Assembly: GCA_024180945.1 (NCBI GenBank) | Contig: JAKSGN010000006.1 | Location: forward strand, 930,001 to 994,000 | DNA length: 64,000 nucleotides | Reading direction: 5' to 3' | From: Macrophomina tecta | Taxonomy: Eukaryota > Ascomycota > Dothideomycetes > Botryosphaeriales > Botryosphaeriaceae | Shown here: one piece after another, positions 31,299 through 43,530 of the stretch | Position numbering within the stretch: position 1 is the first letter of the stretch | How the letters are laid out: every line of letters starts with the position of its first letter | Position numbers and translations under genes: made by a program | The notes under the pieces: model-generated | Database searches by the model: none | What the model was told of the DNA's origin: nothing | Seen by the model: only the letters and a program-made list of their open reading frames with translations

Positions 31299-31800
31299 GT
31301 CTCCAATCTCGGCAGTCGATGAAAGGACTGAGACTGTTATAGCAAAATTAATAGTGATTAGTCGCACCTACCATAGCGCTTTTATTGATTAACATCTACA
31401 TGAGGACGGAGCACCGGGCGTTTACTTACCCGTTGTAACGATCTGCCCCGCTGTTTTGGTTTGGAAAACGAACAGATCCGTCTTGGCACTGTAAGGTGCC
31501 CGGTGGGGAAGTGGGCCAATATCTGCGCAAATAGCATGTCCATTGGCATGCGTTATTCATGTACTTGCTTCTTTAGATCACACTATGTTCTTACGGGCTA
31601 TTAACTCCGCAAATGCCATGCCGGACTCTGCGGCACCAATTGGTGCCGGTGTTCGCATAGAGCAAGGTCTTTGCGGGGCACCTGGGGAACCCATGCTGGT
31701 GTACATTAATCGAGCCGGATATCTCTCAATTCCGCCTTCTTTCCTCGGGGATAGCTTTTCTTAAGAAAGAAGAACAGAGAACTTGAATTTATTTGTAAGG
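31299..31800. promoter_or_regulatory. Divergent spacer, ALDH / decayed ADH
   Basis: About 500 bp; expected promoter of ALDH. I see no cluster-type TCGG-N4-CCGA site. The ADH side lacks an in-frame ATG. Confidence 0.4.
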
Positions 31801-32289
31801 GCGGTGGCTGCATTTGAAATCCCCAGGAGGGGAAAAGCGGGCGCTGTAGTCGACGGCCCGAATTTCCGGGTGGAAGTCGTGGAGGTCGACGTGCCAGAAC
31901 CAGGTAACAACATCACAAAATGCTTCCCCTAGGCTCTCGCCCTCTTGTGAAAGAGTCTTCTGTACTGACAGTGCGCGTCTCCAAGGACCCGATGAGCTGC
32001 TCATCCGCATCAACGCCACCGGCATCTGCTACTCCGATATCCACCTGATGTCCGGCGACCTGGGCTTCAAGATGTCTGAAATCGGCTGCCTAGTCGCCGG
32101 CCACGAGGCCGCTGGCGTGGGCGCCAACGCCAAGAACTGGAAAGTCGTCGACAGGGCGGGTGTGAAGCCCATCCGCGGCACCTGCGGCCAGTGCGAGCTG
32201 TGTTTCGAGGGCAAGGGTAACTACCGCCGTGCGGCTCGTGCAAGCGGTCTCACTGATCCAGGTCCGTCGATGCGTTTCTCTCTCTTCCC

Positions 32290-32313
32290 AAAAAAAAAAA
32301 AAAAAAAAAAAGC

Positions 32314-32345
<32 letters not shown>
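32290..32345 (+). repeat. A21 and (CA)n microsatellite in ADH intron
   Basis: An A run (about 32290-32310) followed by about 12 CA units and further A-rich sequence, all inside the second ADH intron. Likely slippage growth in a gene no longer under selection. Confidence 0.85.
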
Positions 32346-32678
32346 AAAAAAACACAAAACAGGAGAAAAAAAGAAAAGCGAGAGAAGAGAGAGAGCAAGT
32401 TCCGAGCTGATTCCCAATGTCTATTTCTTTCTCGCGCAGGGACCTTCCAGCAATACATCACCGCCCCGGTCCGCTACACCAACCGCATCCCAGACGGCGT
32501 CTCCGACTACGTCGCCGGCCCGCTCATGTGCGGCAGCCTGGCCGCGTATGGCAGCCTCAAGCGCGCCGGCCTCAAGGCTGGCAACTGGCTCGTCGTCGCG
32601 GGCGGCGGCGGGCGGCGTCGGCATCCAGGTGGTGCAGTTGGCAAGGCGCTGGGCCTCAGACCAGCAGTCTTCGACACA

Positions 32679-32691
32679 GGGGGGGGGGGGG
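32679..32691 (+). repeat. G13 run in decayed ADH
   Basis: Thirteen G within former coding sequence, after VFDTG. Confidence 0.9.
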
Positions 32692-32858
32692 AAAAGAAGG
32701 CGCTCGCGCTCGCCCGCGGCGCCGAGCACTTCGTCGACTTCGCGACCGCGGGCGATATCAGTGAGGCCCGCGGGTTGAGCGCGTTGCCGCAGTCGGTCCA
32801 GGATCTCATAGAGGGCCGCGTCACCGGTCACATTGTGATTGATCTCAACTTGCCTTGA

Positions 32859-33439
32859 GTTAAGCAAGGGCCATGCTATGAAGCCATTACGAGGAATAGG
32901 TCGCTGTTCTGATCCTTTGTAAGTTCTCTGGAGCATGGGGCGTCGAGGTGGGCCACTGGCTCAGGACCGGGTGTCCGCCAACTTGTCCTGGCACTAATTA
33001 ACTAACTGGCTACTTAAACGACTTATTAGTACTAAATCAGATTAATTATTTCGACAAGCAGACTAGACGGAGGGAATACAGTAGCTACCGGTTACTACTT
33101 TACACAGACACGGCTCGCACTATACTTTCGAGTTCCTGGGTTTTCACGAGAAACCCAACATTCATATCTCCTATCTATCACTTTCTTTAACAAGGTAAAG
33201 TTTCTTATTATCTTATAGTGAGTTCGTAATAAAGTATTTACTAGACATACGATTAAAAGCATCTAGTGGAAGATATGAGGCGGTAGCATCTCGCTTACGA
33301 GGAGTCCAGCTAGTTGGACCGCAGTTAACAGGCCATTGGCTCCCGAAAGCGGGGGAACTCGAGGTGGGTGTCCGTGCCGTCCCGGATGATCCGCCTTGAA
33401 GTAGGCGAGTCAGAAAACAGGCTCTTGGCTTTCAGGCGG
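32859..33439. other. Gene-free AT-rich spacer
   Basis: 581 bp, rich in TTA/TAA words in 33000-33260. I see no gene and no clear repeat borders. Confidence 0.4.
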
Positions 33440-33740
33440 GCATTGTGTTAGCGGTACGAACTAGTAAGGCAGCCAGTGCACACTCCTCTGCCAATCTTAC
33501 CACTGCCTCTTTGAAGAAGATTCCTCCCAGGCTGTGACAAAGCAAGATTGTCGGTCTGGCCAAAGGCCATCCGAATCCAACCTAGATCAGGGATTCCGCA
33601 AAGGTGAGTGCAGTATCGGGTCAGGTGAGTATCGTAACCATAGATGATTGTCCTGACACTGTGCGTGTCTTTGGGGAATCCATCTCTGAGCCACTGGATC
33701 ACCAAGATGTTGCCGGGATCCAAAAGGGTGGCTGCCAAGG
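33440..33740 (-). pseudogene. Remnant of lipase-like N-terminal domain of a fungal NLR/ankyrin protein
   Basis: Reading from about 33720 down gives WLRDGFPKDTHSVRTIIYGYDTHL, shown here as WLRDGFPK and IIYGYDTHL, then IPDLGW. After a frame change near 33565 it continues PTILLCHSLGGIFFKEAV and RLAEECALAA. These are the landmark motifs of the alpha/beta-hydrolase (SesB/DUF676-like) domain at the N-terminus of many fungal NLR and ankyrin proteins, including the Ser of HSLGG. Start, upstream part and downstream NACHT/repeat parts are absent or unrecognisable, so it is a fragment. No function is expected. Confidence 0.6.
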
Positions 33741-36700
33741 CTGCTGTTACCACCCAGCAGTCAAAAGTTAAGAATGTTGTCTTGGCAAGCCGGACTCACC
33801 ACTCACTCAAGAATATGCTCGTCACCAAGTGCGTCGTTGAGGACGGTGAAATCCAGAAATTGCCTGTCGATAATGATATGATGCTCGATATCGTGATATA
33901 GAGCTATGGGAGACCACTCTTTTTTTGCCAAGGAATTAACTTGAAAGTGGGTTAATAGTAATCGTCGCCGCTTTAGCCCGAGTCGTGTTGGGAGAGTCCA
34001 GGCTCCGTTACAGAATTTCAATGACACCAGTTTCGTCAGTTTGTGGTGGCAGCCGGCGGACGTGGCATGGAATGGTTTTCGGATCTCCATTCATTGTGGT
34101 CGTGAAGTCGAAGAGCTGTTTGATACCCATAAAGAATCCTCCGGGTGGGTTACCTAGCAAGTGAGGGGATTCTCAGGGCTGAGACGTAGGCCTGGGGCCT
34201 CCTCGTGATGACTGAGACCTGTTACATGTGGTGTCTAGATACAATTCGGCGAGCAGCCGAGGGAAGGCTAGCAGGGAAGGCAAAGACTAATAAAATATGT
34301 TTCGGATCAGCCCCCACATTCGTGCCGCAGCGAGGCTGAGAGGTGATAATTTGTTGCAGGTGCAGAGGTTCCATTCGGTTGGCGCCGTATGGCGCACATG
34401 TGCCTGGTCGTGGCTTGCCAACACTGCATCTCATGGCCAAACAGCCCTTGGGATTTCGCAGATTTAACTCCAACCAGTAGGCTGCATGAGCATACAAGAC
34501 TGCGCAGGAGACCATTCAAACCACAACGCAGATTTCAATGACACGTGGAGCCAAAACAACGCATCTCGAACACAAAGCATCTTGAGCCTTGTTTACGCTA
34601 TTTCAAAGCCTCGAACAGTGTGATTCCACAGCGTAGAATTTTCAAGTGGTGCAATAGCTGATACTGGATGCGACGACATGGTACCAGGTAGCAGATCGCT
34701 GCCGCTCTTCTTTTGCAGGGAATAGAAAATTTGCTAGGGCTCAAATGAAGTGTAGCATATATATCCTGCACTTCAGCTGAACAAGGCTCCTCGTGTGTTC
34801 TCTAGTGTTGACTGCAAAATGCGTGATGGCCACAAAGAAGTCGTATGAACTCAAACGATGTCGCTCTTCGATGCTGTCAGCCACGCATCTTGGCTGGATA
34901 TGGGGAATTTTTACTCTTTATTATGGCCCCAAAAGCAGAAGCCAGTTAGTCACAAGTCATCTTTACGTCCAGACATAGATACCAAAATACGTGTTGATTT
35001 CACCACTCTAGCTCATACCCCTTTCAAAATTGGCATACAAAAAGAACCTTCCCAAGAGTATGCGTCTTTAACATCTATACAGAACTTCAGGGTTCAAAGT
35101 TGTTGCCGTATTAAAAACGCGGGATACAGGTCCCGTCCAGCAAATCCCTGTGCGCTGAACTGAATCGAGGTTTCAAAATAGCAGCAGCAAGTCGGAATAC
35201 GAATGAAGCGAGGAACCGTTTGTTTTGGTGCGAGCTGTCAAAAAGCTTGGTAACGCCCTTATCTAAATTAGAACCGCCGACTGCCCCTGAGTGATGCGGA
35301 GAAGACGATGATATGTGCGACGCTTAGACCCTTCCACACGCTTCCTAGCTGTCGCATCAATCGCTGGGTAGTTGCCGTGATCAATTCTAACACGAGGAGT
35401 GCCGGAAAGCGCTCTTGCCTAGCCATCTAGACTTGGCCCAAGACCAGAAGGCCAAATGAGGGGACGAAGCCCGAGACCAATCAAACAGAATCTGCAGGCC
35501 AGTGGAGATAGGCTCTCAACCCGCCAAACCGATCCGCAAGTATCTGGGGAGGAAGAGGAAGGTTTGGCGCTGCATTAGCGGTTCCAGCCGCATGACGCTC
35601 ATCAAACTCGGCCAGCCCGGCAAAAGACCGAACGGACGCTACGAGCTACCTGACCTGCACGCTGACTTTCTCATACGCACGCGTATCATCGCAGGGGAAA
35701 ACCGGAAGCACAAGTGGGAGGCGAGGCGAGAGAGTTGGGGCGTGCAGGGAGGGGGCGGGACGAAGATGATGCGCATATTGCCCAGCCAGGCCCTGTTCTT
35801 TTGCGTCGAGAGCACGCAAAGCATCCTTTCCCCCTCATTTGCCGGCCCGAAGAGCTTAACTCTCAAACTCTGGCTTTTAGCAGAACTCTCTCCTCCACGG
35901 CTGCCTCATCGGCGCACTCGGCCAAATTAAACCCGGAATGCGTAACCAAAACCGTGCTTGAATGGGGAGGGTGGCTCGGGTTAAGGGAAGGACGTTGGCT
36001 TTAGCCTCGTTGCTCCTTGGTCTGCTGGAAACACTAGAGCTTGTTTCAGCTCTTGCTTCGGCCTGGAGCTCTGTATCGCACCAGTCCCCGGCAGATGTGA
36101 GCATGTGAGGTGCATATTTCCCGGGCAGGTTTCAGGTTGAGATCCGATAGCGACGGGTGTCTTGAAACTGCGTCATGGGGTTGCCAGAGCGCTGCATGAG
36201 CACAACACGTTAGTACGCGGATAAAAGGGATGGTTTTCGGTGACTTTTGCGTCTAACGGCACATGGGTTTGTCCCAGCCAACATGGCAGGGCGTGCGACG
36301 AATCTTTCAGCAGGCGCTGGGGACGTCGAGACTGACTCGCGGTGCAGGTGGGATCTGCAGGACAACTCTTCGGGCAGAGGCCAAGAGTGGGCGAGGGAGG
36401 TGGTGGATGTGGGCGATGGCGATATTGAAATACGCAGGGCACGCAGCTCGACTCTTCCTGCTGCGGCCGGGTGCTGCAATGACTACACACGAGTATTTTG
36501 GGCGGCAGGGCACGCACGATAGCGTAATGGGATCGTGGCCTTGGAGAGATGGGAATGAGGATCTGGATTGTTGGAAATTCCACCAACCACGACCCGACCG
36601 TGCGGGCGCTGGGCGGCTCGCAGGGCGGATATCTCTCACGGGCCGGTGCATTGGCAGCGCTGGTGGTAGCACAGCGACGCGGTGGAGCACATACCAGATG

Positions 36701-37482
36701 TGGCAAGCCAGATGCCCAAGACGGCTATTTTTGGAGGGTTGCTGGGGGCCCGGGAAGGAAGCGATTGGCCGCGTCGTCTCGCGTCAGCGACTGAGGCGGT
36801 CTGCGTGGCCGCAAAGAGGGCTGAAGACCGAGCGGCGCAGGAGGAGCGGAAAAGCTTGAGTGCGGGCGTGGTGTTGATGAGTCCCGGCGAGTTGGTGCGA
36901 TGGGGGCCGGCGCTGGCGCTGACGGGGCGGGCGACGGCGAGCGGCCGCTGGACCTCTGCTCTGCTCGCCAGGTGTTGGACTCGGCCGCCCGCCCTCTTCA
37001 CCACGGCCGCTGGCCGCGCTTGCAGCAGCAGGCGGGGCGCCCGCTTCAGCCCTATGCTGCCATTGGCTGCCGTTCTTCACCTTCACCACCGCTCGCGTCG
37101 AGCTCCCCCAGATGCAGCTTACGCCCAGCCCCCGGCCGGCGGGCCTGCCACTCCGTCCTGTGCGAGGTCCCAGGTACGTCGCCGCCGGTATCGTGGCGCC
37201 AGCGCCCGTGATGCGCGCCCAAGACATCCCTGTCCGCCAGCGAGCTCCTCTCCCTGTCCGTCCAGCTTCCAGACGCCTCCAAGAGCCCCCCGAGCGCTCG
37301 CTAGACCTGAGCGTCCCCGCGCCCAGCTATATCTTCGCGCCGATCCTGAGAGACGCATTGGCCCCCTCTCAAGTAGCCTGCTGTGCATATCCTCCGACTC
37401 ATACATAATCTTGTTGTTTCCCCATCTTGCCCTCTCCCAACCCTCTGCCTTGCCCAAACAAGCCCAGCTACTCCCCCGAGCC
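33741..37482. other. Gene-free spacer and bZIP upstream region
   Basis: 3.7 kb. The left part (to about 35.4 kb) is AT-richer with no recognisable gene. From about 36.3 kb the sequence becomes GC-rich and pyrimidine-rich near 37.2-37.48 kb, as expected for the 5' leader of the bZIP gene. Long open frames here are compositional. Confidence 0.4.
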
Positions 37483-37971
37483 ATGGACTACTCCTCCTAT
37501 TTCTCCGCGCCGCCTCCACACCAATACTACCTCGGCCTGCCACCCACGCCCTCCTACGACAGCTCCGCCGACAAGCTCAACCTGCAGGTAATAAGCTTCG
37601 CGGAAGCTCGCAGAGCTTTCCCCCGCGCCCTCTCCATCATCTCCGCTCCCCTCCGCACCCTCCTCCAATACCTCAGCACAATCCGAACGCTCCAACACCC
37701 CGAACATGTATTCAAACCGCGCACCACCCGCTAACGGGGCCACGCACTTCCAGACTCAGCTGGACCCCGCCTCCTTCCTGCAATACGACGCCTTTTCGTT
37801 CTCCTCGCTACCGTCTGGCTCGCCACCCGCCCAGCAACAACAACAACAACAACAACACCACCACCACCACCACCCCGCCGCCCTCCACGCCGTCACCAGC
37901 GTCGACAGCGGCATCCACCTCGACCTCGACACCCAGCAAGCCTCCCACGCCGTCAGCAACGGCAACAACAA

Positions 37972-38015
<44 letters not shown>

Positions 38016-38902
38016 ACCACCACCACCAGCACCACCACCCGCATCACACGCAAGCCTCGCCCATCAGCGGCAGCCTCAGCACATCGGGCGTCGGCGCAGG
38101 CCAACAGCCGCCGCCCGGCTCCTCCTCCGCCTTCTCCGACGCCGCCGCCTCCCCGCCGCCGCCGCAGCAGCAGCACAGCTCCGCCCTCCCGCCCACCTCC
38201 CCGACAACGCGCACGCGCTCCTCGTCGGAGGAGAAGGACGGCAGCAACCCGGCCGGGGCCGGCCTCACGCCCGCGCAGTCGCGCCGCAAGGCGCAGAACC
38301 GCGCCGCGCAGCGGGCGTTCCGCGAGCGCAAGGAGCGGCACGTGCGCGAGCTGGAGGAGAAGCTGCGCGCGCTCGAGAACTCGACGCACTCGCTGCAGAG
38401 CGACAACGAGCGGCTGAAGCTGCTGCTGCAGCGCGCCAAGACGGAGAACGAGATCCTGCGCGCCACGCGCGCCAGCAGCAGGCCCGGCAGTCCGGGCAGC
38501 AGCGGCGACGGCAGTGGCATGGAGATTGACGTCGAGAGGGATCCGTACACGACCGTGTCGGCGGCCGGGCCGGGGGCTGGCGCCGGCTCGGCGAGCTCGT
38601 CGGTCGGCAGCAGGGCGAGTGGCAGCGGGAGTCCGAGCGAGAGGGGCGGGCAGAGGGCGGCGGCGGGGCAGCATGGGGCCGGCAGGGCGAGGACGGTTCA
38701 CTTGCTCGGCGCGAGTCAGACGTGGGATCTCATACAGTCGCATCCGTTGGTGCGGTCGGGCGCGGTCGATGTGGCGGATGTGTGTGAGCGGTTGCGCACG
38801 GCGGCGAGGTGTGACGGGCAGGGGCCGGTGTTTGAGGAGGCGGTAATATACAGGGTCATCGAGGAGGAGAGCAGTCGGGGAGGTGGGGATGCGTTGATAT
38901 GA
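37483..38902 (+). CDS. bZIP transcription factor, YAP/AP-1-like
   Basis: A 417-residue factor. Exons are 37483-37587 and 37754-38902; the 166-bp intron has donor GTAATA, branch GCTAAC and acceptor TTCCAG, joining NLQ to TQLDPASF. The basic region QNRAAQRAFRERKERH (about 215-230) is the fungal YAP/Pap1 signature, followed by a leucine-zipper heptad region to about 265. The C-terminus has TWDLIQSHPLVRSG and VADVCERL, conserved in a fungal AP-1-like subgroup. I see no Cys-rich domain like that of Yap1, so redox sensing by that mechanism is unlikely. The N-terminal half holds long Gln, His, Asn and Ser runs. Role: nuclear regulator, target genes unknown. Confidence 0.87.
37840..38045 (+). repeat. 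Trinucleotide repeats in bZIP coding sequence
   Basis: CAA/CAC runs encode about 8 Gln then 6 His (37840-37875); AAC/AGC runs encode Asn4 then about 13 Ser (37968-38013), then His-rich sequence. They are in frame and probably vary in length between strains. Confidence 0.85.
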
Positions 38903-41900
38903 CGAGGGAGGGGAAGGCAGAAGGGCGAGGATAGACGAGCGGGAAGGTCATATGGATAGGAGTCATATATCCTTGGGTCAGGATACTTAGCGCCTACATG
39001 GTAGGTTGATTTGGGACTCGTTATTTCGATGTCAGAGAAGGACACTCCGGAGGGGAAAGAAAGAGTGTGGAAATTGGACACCGCTCGCTTTTGGACTCTT
39101 CGGCGTTCGCATCTGGATCTTGCCTTAGCTTTCACCTGTATATACCCTTCGTTGGAGTTGACTGGCTGGCTGGGATCTCTCCGCCGACATCTGGCGCTTT
39201 ATCACAAAATAGTAAGGCGCAAAGGTTACCCGTTGGTAGTAAATGATATAAGATCTTCGTCTTTTGTGTAAAGTGCTGCCGAGTCGTCGGATTTCTGTAT
39301 GAGAAATCACCCTGCCAAACGTGATTACTAGCATTTTGTCGAAATAGATTCCATTACGTGAATCCGTGAAAGGCCGGATGATCCACTGAGTGGCCCAGGA
39401 AAATATATCTTGCTCCTTGCCCAGTCCCGTATTCTGCCACTTTTTATTCTCGAGGACCTCTCTACGCTATCGAATAAGCCCAAGTACGCCCAAATTCCCC
39501 ACCAGGCAGTTAATTAGCCAGCCCCGGGCCAGAGCGGACACGACAGTGAAAAACATACACCCTTCGGGCCCCTGGACCACTTTCATCGCCTAATATTGGG
39601 TGCGATGAAGATATGCTCATGGCGAGAACCAGCATCACTAAGTTCTGATGATCAACTTTGTTGTTCAATTTCCCATTAACCGGCAAAGTCATCTGAAGTC
39701 GCCGCGAAGGCATCGCAGAGCAAATGACAAGCTACGGGGCGAGGAGAAGTACTGTGAATGAGATTATATTAACCGGCGTGCGATAGCAAGGACGCGGCGG
39801 CGCAGACTGGAAAGCCTGCCGTCGACGGTCCGACTTCATTTTACGACCGAGTTTCGAGATGATGGGGGGAGGGCGTAAGTAACACGGAACCTCTTCCCTA
39901 GCTAGCAATCGTCGAGCAACGGGGAGCTAACGCCCGTCCAGCCCGCCCACGCGCGCCAAACTCACCCATCCCTCCAGCCAAATTAACACTTGTCCTTATA
40001 GCAAGGCGCACATATATCGGCGAACACGGCACTCTTCGGCCTCTGACACCGGGAATTCTCTCACTTGCGTTGCTAAGGCGCATCGGCACCCATCGGCAGC
40101 TGACAGCGCACGCGTGGCCACGGCGAGAAACAAAAGGAGATTGATTAGACAAGGGCAAGAGGACGCGAGAGGGTGGCAGGCTGCAGGTTGCAGACGCACC
40201 AGCAACATAATCAGTGCGCGCCGCGCCAGGAAGCCCGTCCATGCGGACGTCGTACTATTTTACGCGTCTCTGAAGGCTTGCAGCAGCCTGCATTGTGCAG
40301 CACACACTCGACTCTGAGGGGGGCTGGGAAGAAGACGCGTGGATGTGGGCGTGCATGTGTGCGGTGCGGCAGCGGCCGTGGATGGGCTGCGTGGGTTCGC
40401 AGGATGCAAGCAGCAGCAGACCTGTCGGAACTCTGTCTTGAGGCGGGGTGCAGGGAGGAAGAGGCCCACCCACATACACAGAACGGTCGAACGCCAGGCT
40501 GGGGAAAGCACTCAATTGCAAGCATTTTTCCTGTCGAGATGGGGTCCGCGATGTGGAGCACAAGCAGACGAAGACGGCGAAGGAATCCTGATCACATCTG
40601 CAGCAAGCGCCACTTTGGAGGCGGGCGGATCCGGCTCAACGAGACCCATGCTCCGACACATGGACGCGACTGATAAATGGAATCGGCTCAGTGTCCGTAG
40701 GAGAGAGCAGTAAGGGATAAAAGCGGGGCTCCGTCGGGCGTTTAGCAGAAGAAGGGTCAAGGAGTCAGCAATTAGATTCGAGGTGATTAGGTAGGGCGTA
40801 GGGCTGAGAAGGGAGAGAAAATGCGCGGTCTGGTTTCTGCCCTGCGGTGCATTGCATATGTTTCAGAGACTTGCGTGGCGTTTGTTTCTTGATTGGAAGA
40901 ACGGTTGGTTCGATGACGCTTAAGCGGCTAGCAGGTGAGCGGAACGGTTGGAGGAGAACAACAAAAGGTGTTTGAGCGCAAGGATACGCGCGGTACGGGC
41001 TGAGGGTGGCCCACCGAACGGGACACGCCGAGCAGTGCAAGCACGCTGTGCGCCATGCAGGCGGTGCGGATCTCGGGTGCAACTGAGGCTTCGCATGCGT
41101 CTGGCAGAGGCATCTGGGCTCATCCAGGGCAGTCTGATAGGTAGGTACTCCCATCACGGTAGAGTTACATCGTTTCCGAGATTTCTGGAAGAGTAAGCAT
41201 GCGCAACACGAATGCGGAGCCGTTGCTTCAACCTCCTCCCTCCTGCATTTATTACCTCACCCCACACTACCACACGAGTTAGACCGCAGCATGCAAGCAG
41301 CGTTTCAGAGTTCTAAGATTTCAGCCAGTTTGAGGGCTGGCTCTTGGCGGCTTGATTGCTCTGCACATGCGAAGAGAACATTTGTTGCCTGATTGCGAGC
41401 CGACTAAATGCTGACAGGTTCGGACCGTGTACCGACAGATAAGACCACTTTACCGCGTACATGGAAACAATAGCCACGCCTGATGCATAGGGAAGAAGAT
41501 ATTCGGCGAGCACATTTAGAGCCGCACTGCCCTACTGCAACCTCTGTCGGAATATACTTTCACCACTCGAGTAAAACAAGCAAGGCGGGATTTCCTGCGA
41601 TGTCCCTGACGTCAGAGGCAGTGTACCACACTGTGAAGCAGTCCGATAGATCGAAAAAAAAAAGGCCAGAATGGAGAACTGGCACACCGCAGCCACAGCA
41701 GTGACCACGTCGTAGTGGCGATGCCTTACACGTTCCAATACAAAAGTTTGGAGGATGTGCGAATTAACCTTTTAGCGACTCAGATAGGGTGATGAGTGAG
41801 TCTGGCCAGATACCCGCGCTTCCCGTCATGTCACGCTGCTCAGGATAGGCTGGGAATAGGCTCGCTGCAGAAACATGAGGATCGAGACAGGGAATGCATG

Positions 41901-42459
41901 CATGGTGTCTTACGCTGACACCCTTTGGGAGAAGCGTGGAAAATGTCAGCACAGCGACAAGTGCGGAGGGCGCTGAGGTAATGCAGCCAAGAGAAACGGG
42001 GCTGAAGGCGGGGTGGCATGTCAGCTCGAAGGACAACGGTTAAAAGGCTGAAACAATCGAATAGTTGACCGGACCGGGTGTTTCCTTGTGGGACCAGGAT
42101 CCTATTTGTATATCATTCGAGAGCGAGGTAATGTATCAATCCGCACAAGCATGGTAAAAAGTGACAAGGCGCAGTCAGATCTGTATTTGGTAGGCCGAAG
42201 CTGCCCACTCCGCCTGTATATGCGTGATGAACCCCGCTGCAGGCCAGGGGACTAATTGCCTTCCTGCAGCCCACTGCTCGGTCTCGTCGGTGCATTTTCG
42301 GAAGGGGAGGCATACCGTGGGAGGAGTCTTGGTATGCAGGCTGTCATCACTCAGGATCCCTTCCCTTGTGCACACAAATCGGGTGCCCAACTTCAGTCCA
42401 GGATAGCCAGCTCATCGGTGCGTTCCGCCGTTGCGCCAATTGATTTCTCGGGGCGTTGC
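38903..42459. other. 3.6-kb gene-free spacer
   Basis: Between convergent bZIP and PLP2 genes. I see no frame with a domain, no tRNA and no transposon ends. Open frames around 40.2-40.7 and 42.2-42.6 kb are unsupported. Confidence 0.4.
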
Positions 42460-43530
42460 TCAATCCCAGTCGCTATCCTCTTCGTCGTCAACACGTGTTT
42501 GGCGAATCTTTTTGGACCTTTCATCAGGCTCTTCGTCCTTGCGCCGAAGGCGGGGATCGCCGTGTTTGAGGGCCTCGAGGTCTATCAGCAGCTTCTCGAC
42601 GTCTGCGACGACACTTCGTTAGCATTTAATGCATTCGATGATAGTGATGCACGTTGACGTCGGAAAGCGTCTGAGGTTTCTAGAGGTGGGCCGCCTTACC
42701 TTCCAGAGATGTGCGCGGTCCATTGAGCTCCTTCAGGGTCACAAGTTGCCTCCTAATATCACCATCCTTATAGATCAGAATGGTCGGCGTATTCCTGTCT
42801 GGGTAACCTTCGATGCACATGTTGCCCCTGATCTGGCAAAACTTTATGTCGCCGAACTTACGAGCCAACTCGCGCCAAAGCTCGACTGCCCTCTGAGACT
42901 CGGTGTTGGTGCTGGCTGCAGTAAGGAGCACAAGGACCCAAGCTTCCTTGGACGCGTCGGTGACATCGCGAGAATAGTCGGGCTTTTGTAGGTGATATAC
43001 TTGGTTGAACTTGGAGGCGGTCTGGATAGAGGAGAGCTCGGCCATACGTTTCTTGCTAGTCATTGTCAGTACGACCGTCGTAAAAGTCGGAGGGCTCGTT
43101 CATGACCGCAAGAGAGAAGTTGAAAGTGTCTACCCAAAGGTGGCTGCCTTAATGCCAAAGCAATTCCTGCCTAGCAAACTTCCGGCTATTTCTACCATCG
43201 ACAACCCTTCAAGGGATACCAAGGACGTACCGGTATTGCTCAAGGAAGTCGTCGTCTTCCTCGTCTTCCAGCTCTGCAAGCTCCTCCAAGTCTTTGCCTT
43301 CTAGCCTGTTCTCGTGTGCTAACCTCCGTGCCTCGGTGAGGGCTTCCTCGATCATGGGGGTGGGCGACGGGGGCTTTTCGGGGATGATGCCATGCTTGCG
43401 GAGGATATCGTTCCTGCGGAAGGAGTAAGCATAGGTGAAGAAATCAGAAGCGATAAAGTACGCACCACTCAGTGTCCTCGTTGGGGTCCACCTCAACCTG
43501 CATAGGCACATCTGGCATTCCCGGGTTCAT
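42460..43530 (-). CDS. PLP2: Phosducin-like protein 2 (thioredoxin-fold, CCT co-chaperone)
   Basis: A 248-residue protein in four exons: 43530-43466, 43413-43231, 43055-42700, 42602-42460; introns of 52, 175 and 97 bp. It starts MNPGMPDVPMQVEVDPNEDT and has the phosducin-family helix TEWNDILRKHGIIPEKP. The thioredoxin-like fold includes DASKEAWVLVLLTAAS, KFCQIRGNMCIEGYPDRNTPTI-type core (RGNMCIEGYPD) and the IYKDGDI strand. It ends in an acidic tail DDEEDSDWD. Family members act with the CCT chaperonin in folding actin, tubulin and cell-cycle proteins; PLP2 is essential in yeast. It shares an 898-bp divergent promoter with SEC21. Confidence 0.92.

Larger units (their letters stand above)
31801..32858 (+). 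pseudogene. Zinc-dependent alcohol dehydrogenase, decayed
   Basis: Coding similarity runs from FEIPRRGKAGAVVDG to HIVIDLNLP. Introns are recognisable at 31904-31985 (joins PEPG-PDELLIR) and 32262-32439 (joins DPG-TFQQYIT). Retained motifs are GICYSDIH (catalytic Zn), GHEAAG and CGQCELC (structural Zn). Lesions: no in-frame ATG (the frame opens after a stop at 31764), the fourth structural-zinc Cys replaced (NYRRA), a few residues missing after GHEAAG, two compensating frameshifts around 32605-32645 in the GGGGGVGIQ cofactor loop, a G13 run at 32679-32691, and a deletion of about 100 residues before LPQSVQDLIEGRVTGHIVIDLN. It cannot make a working enzyme. Confidence 0.85.

Noticed and set aside
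36682..37734. 350-codon open frame upstream of and into the bZIP gene
   Set aside because: Pro/Arg/Ser-rich composition, no domain; overlaps the bZIP exon 1 in the wrong frame.
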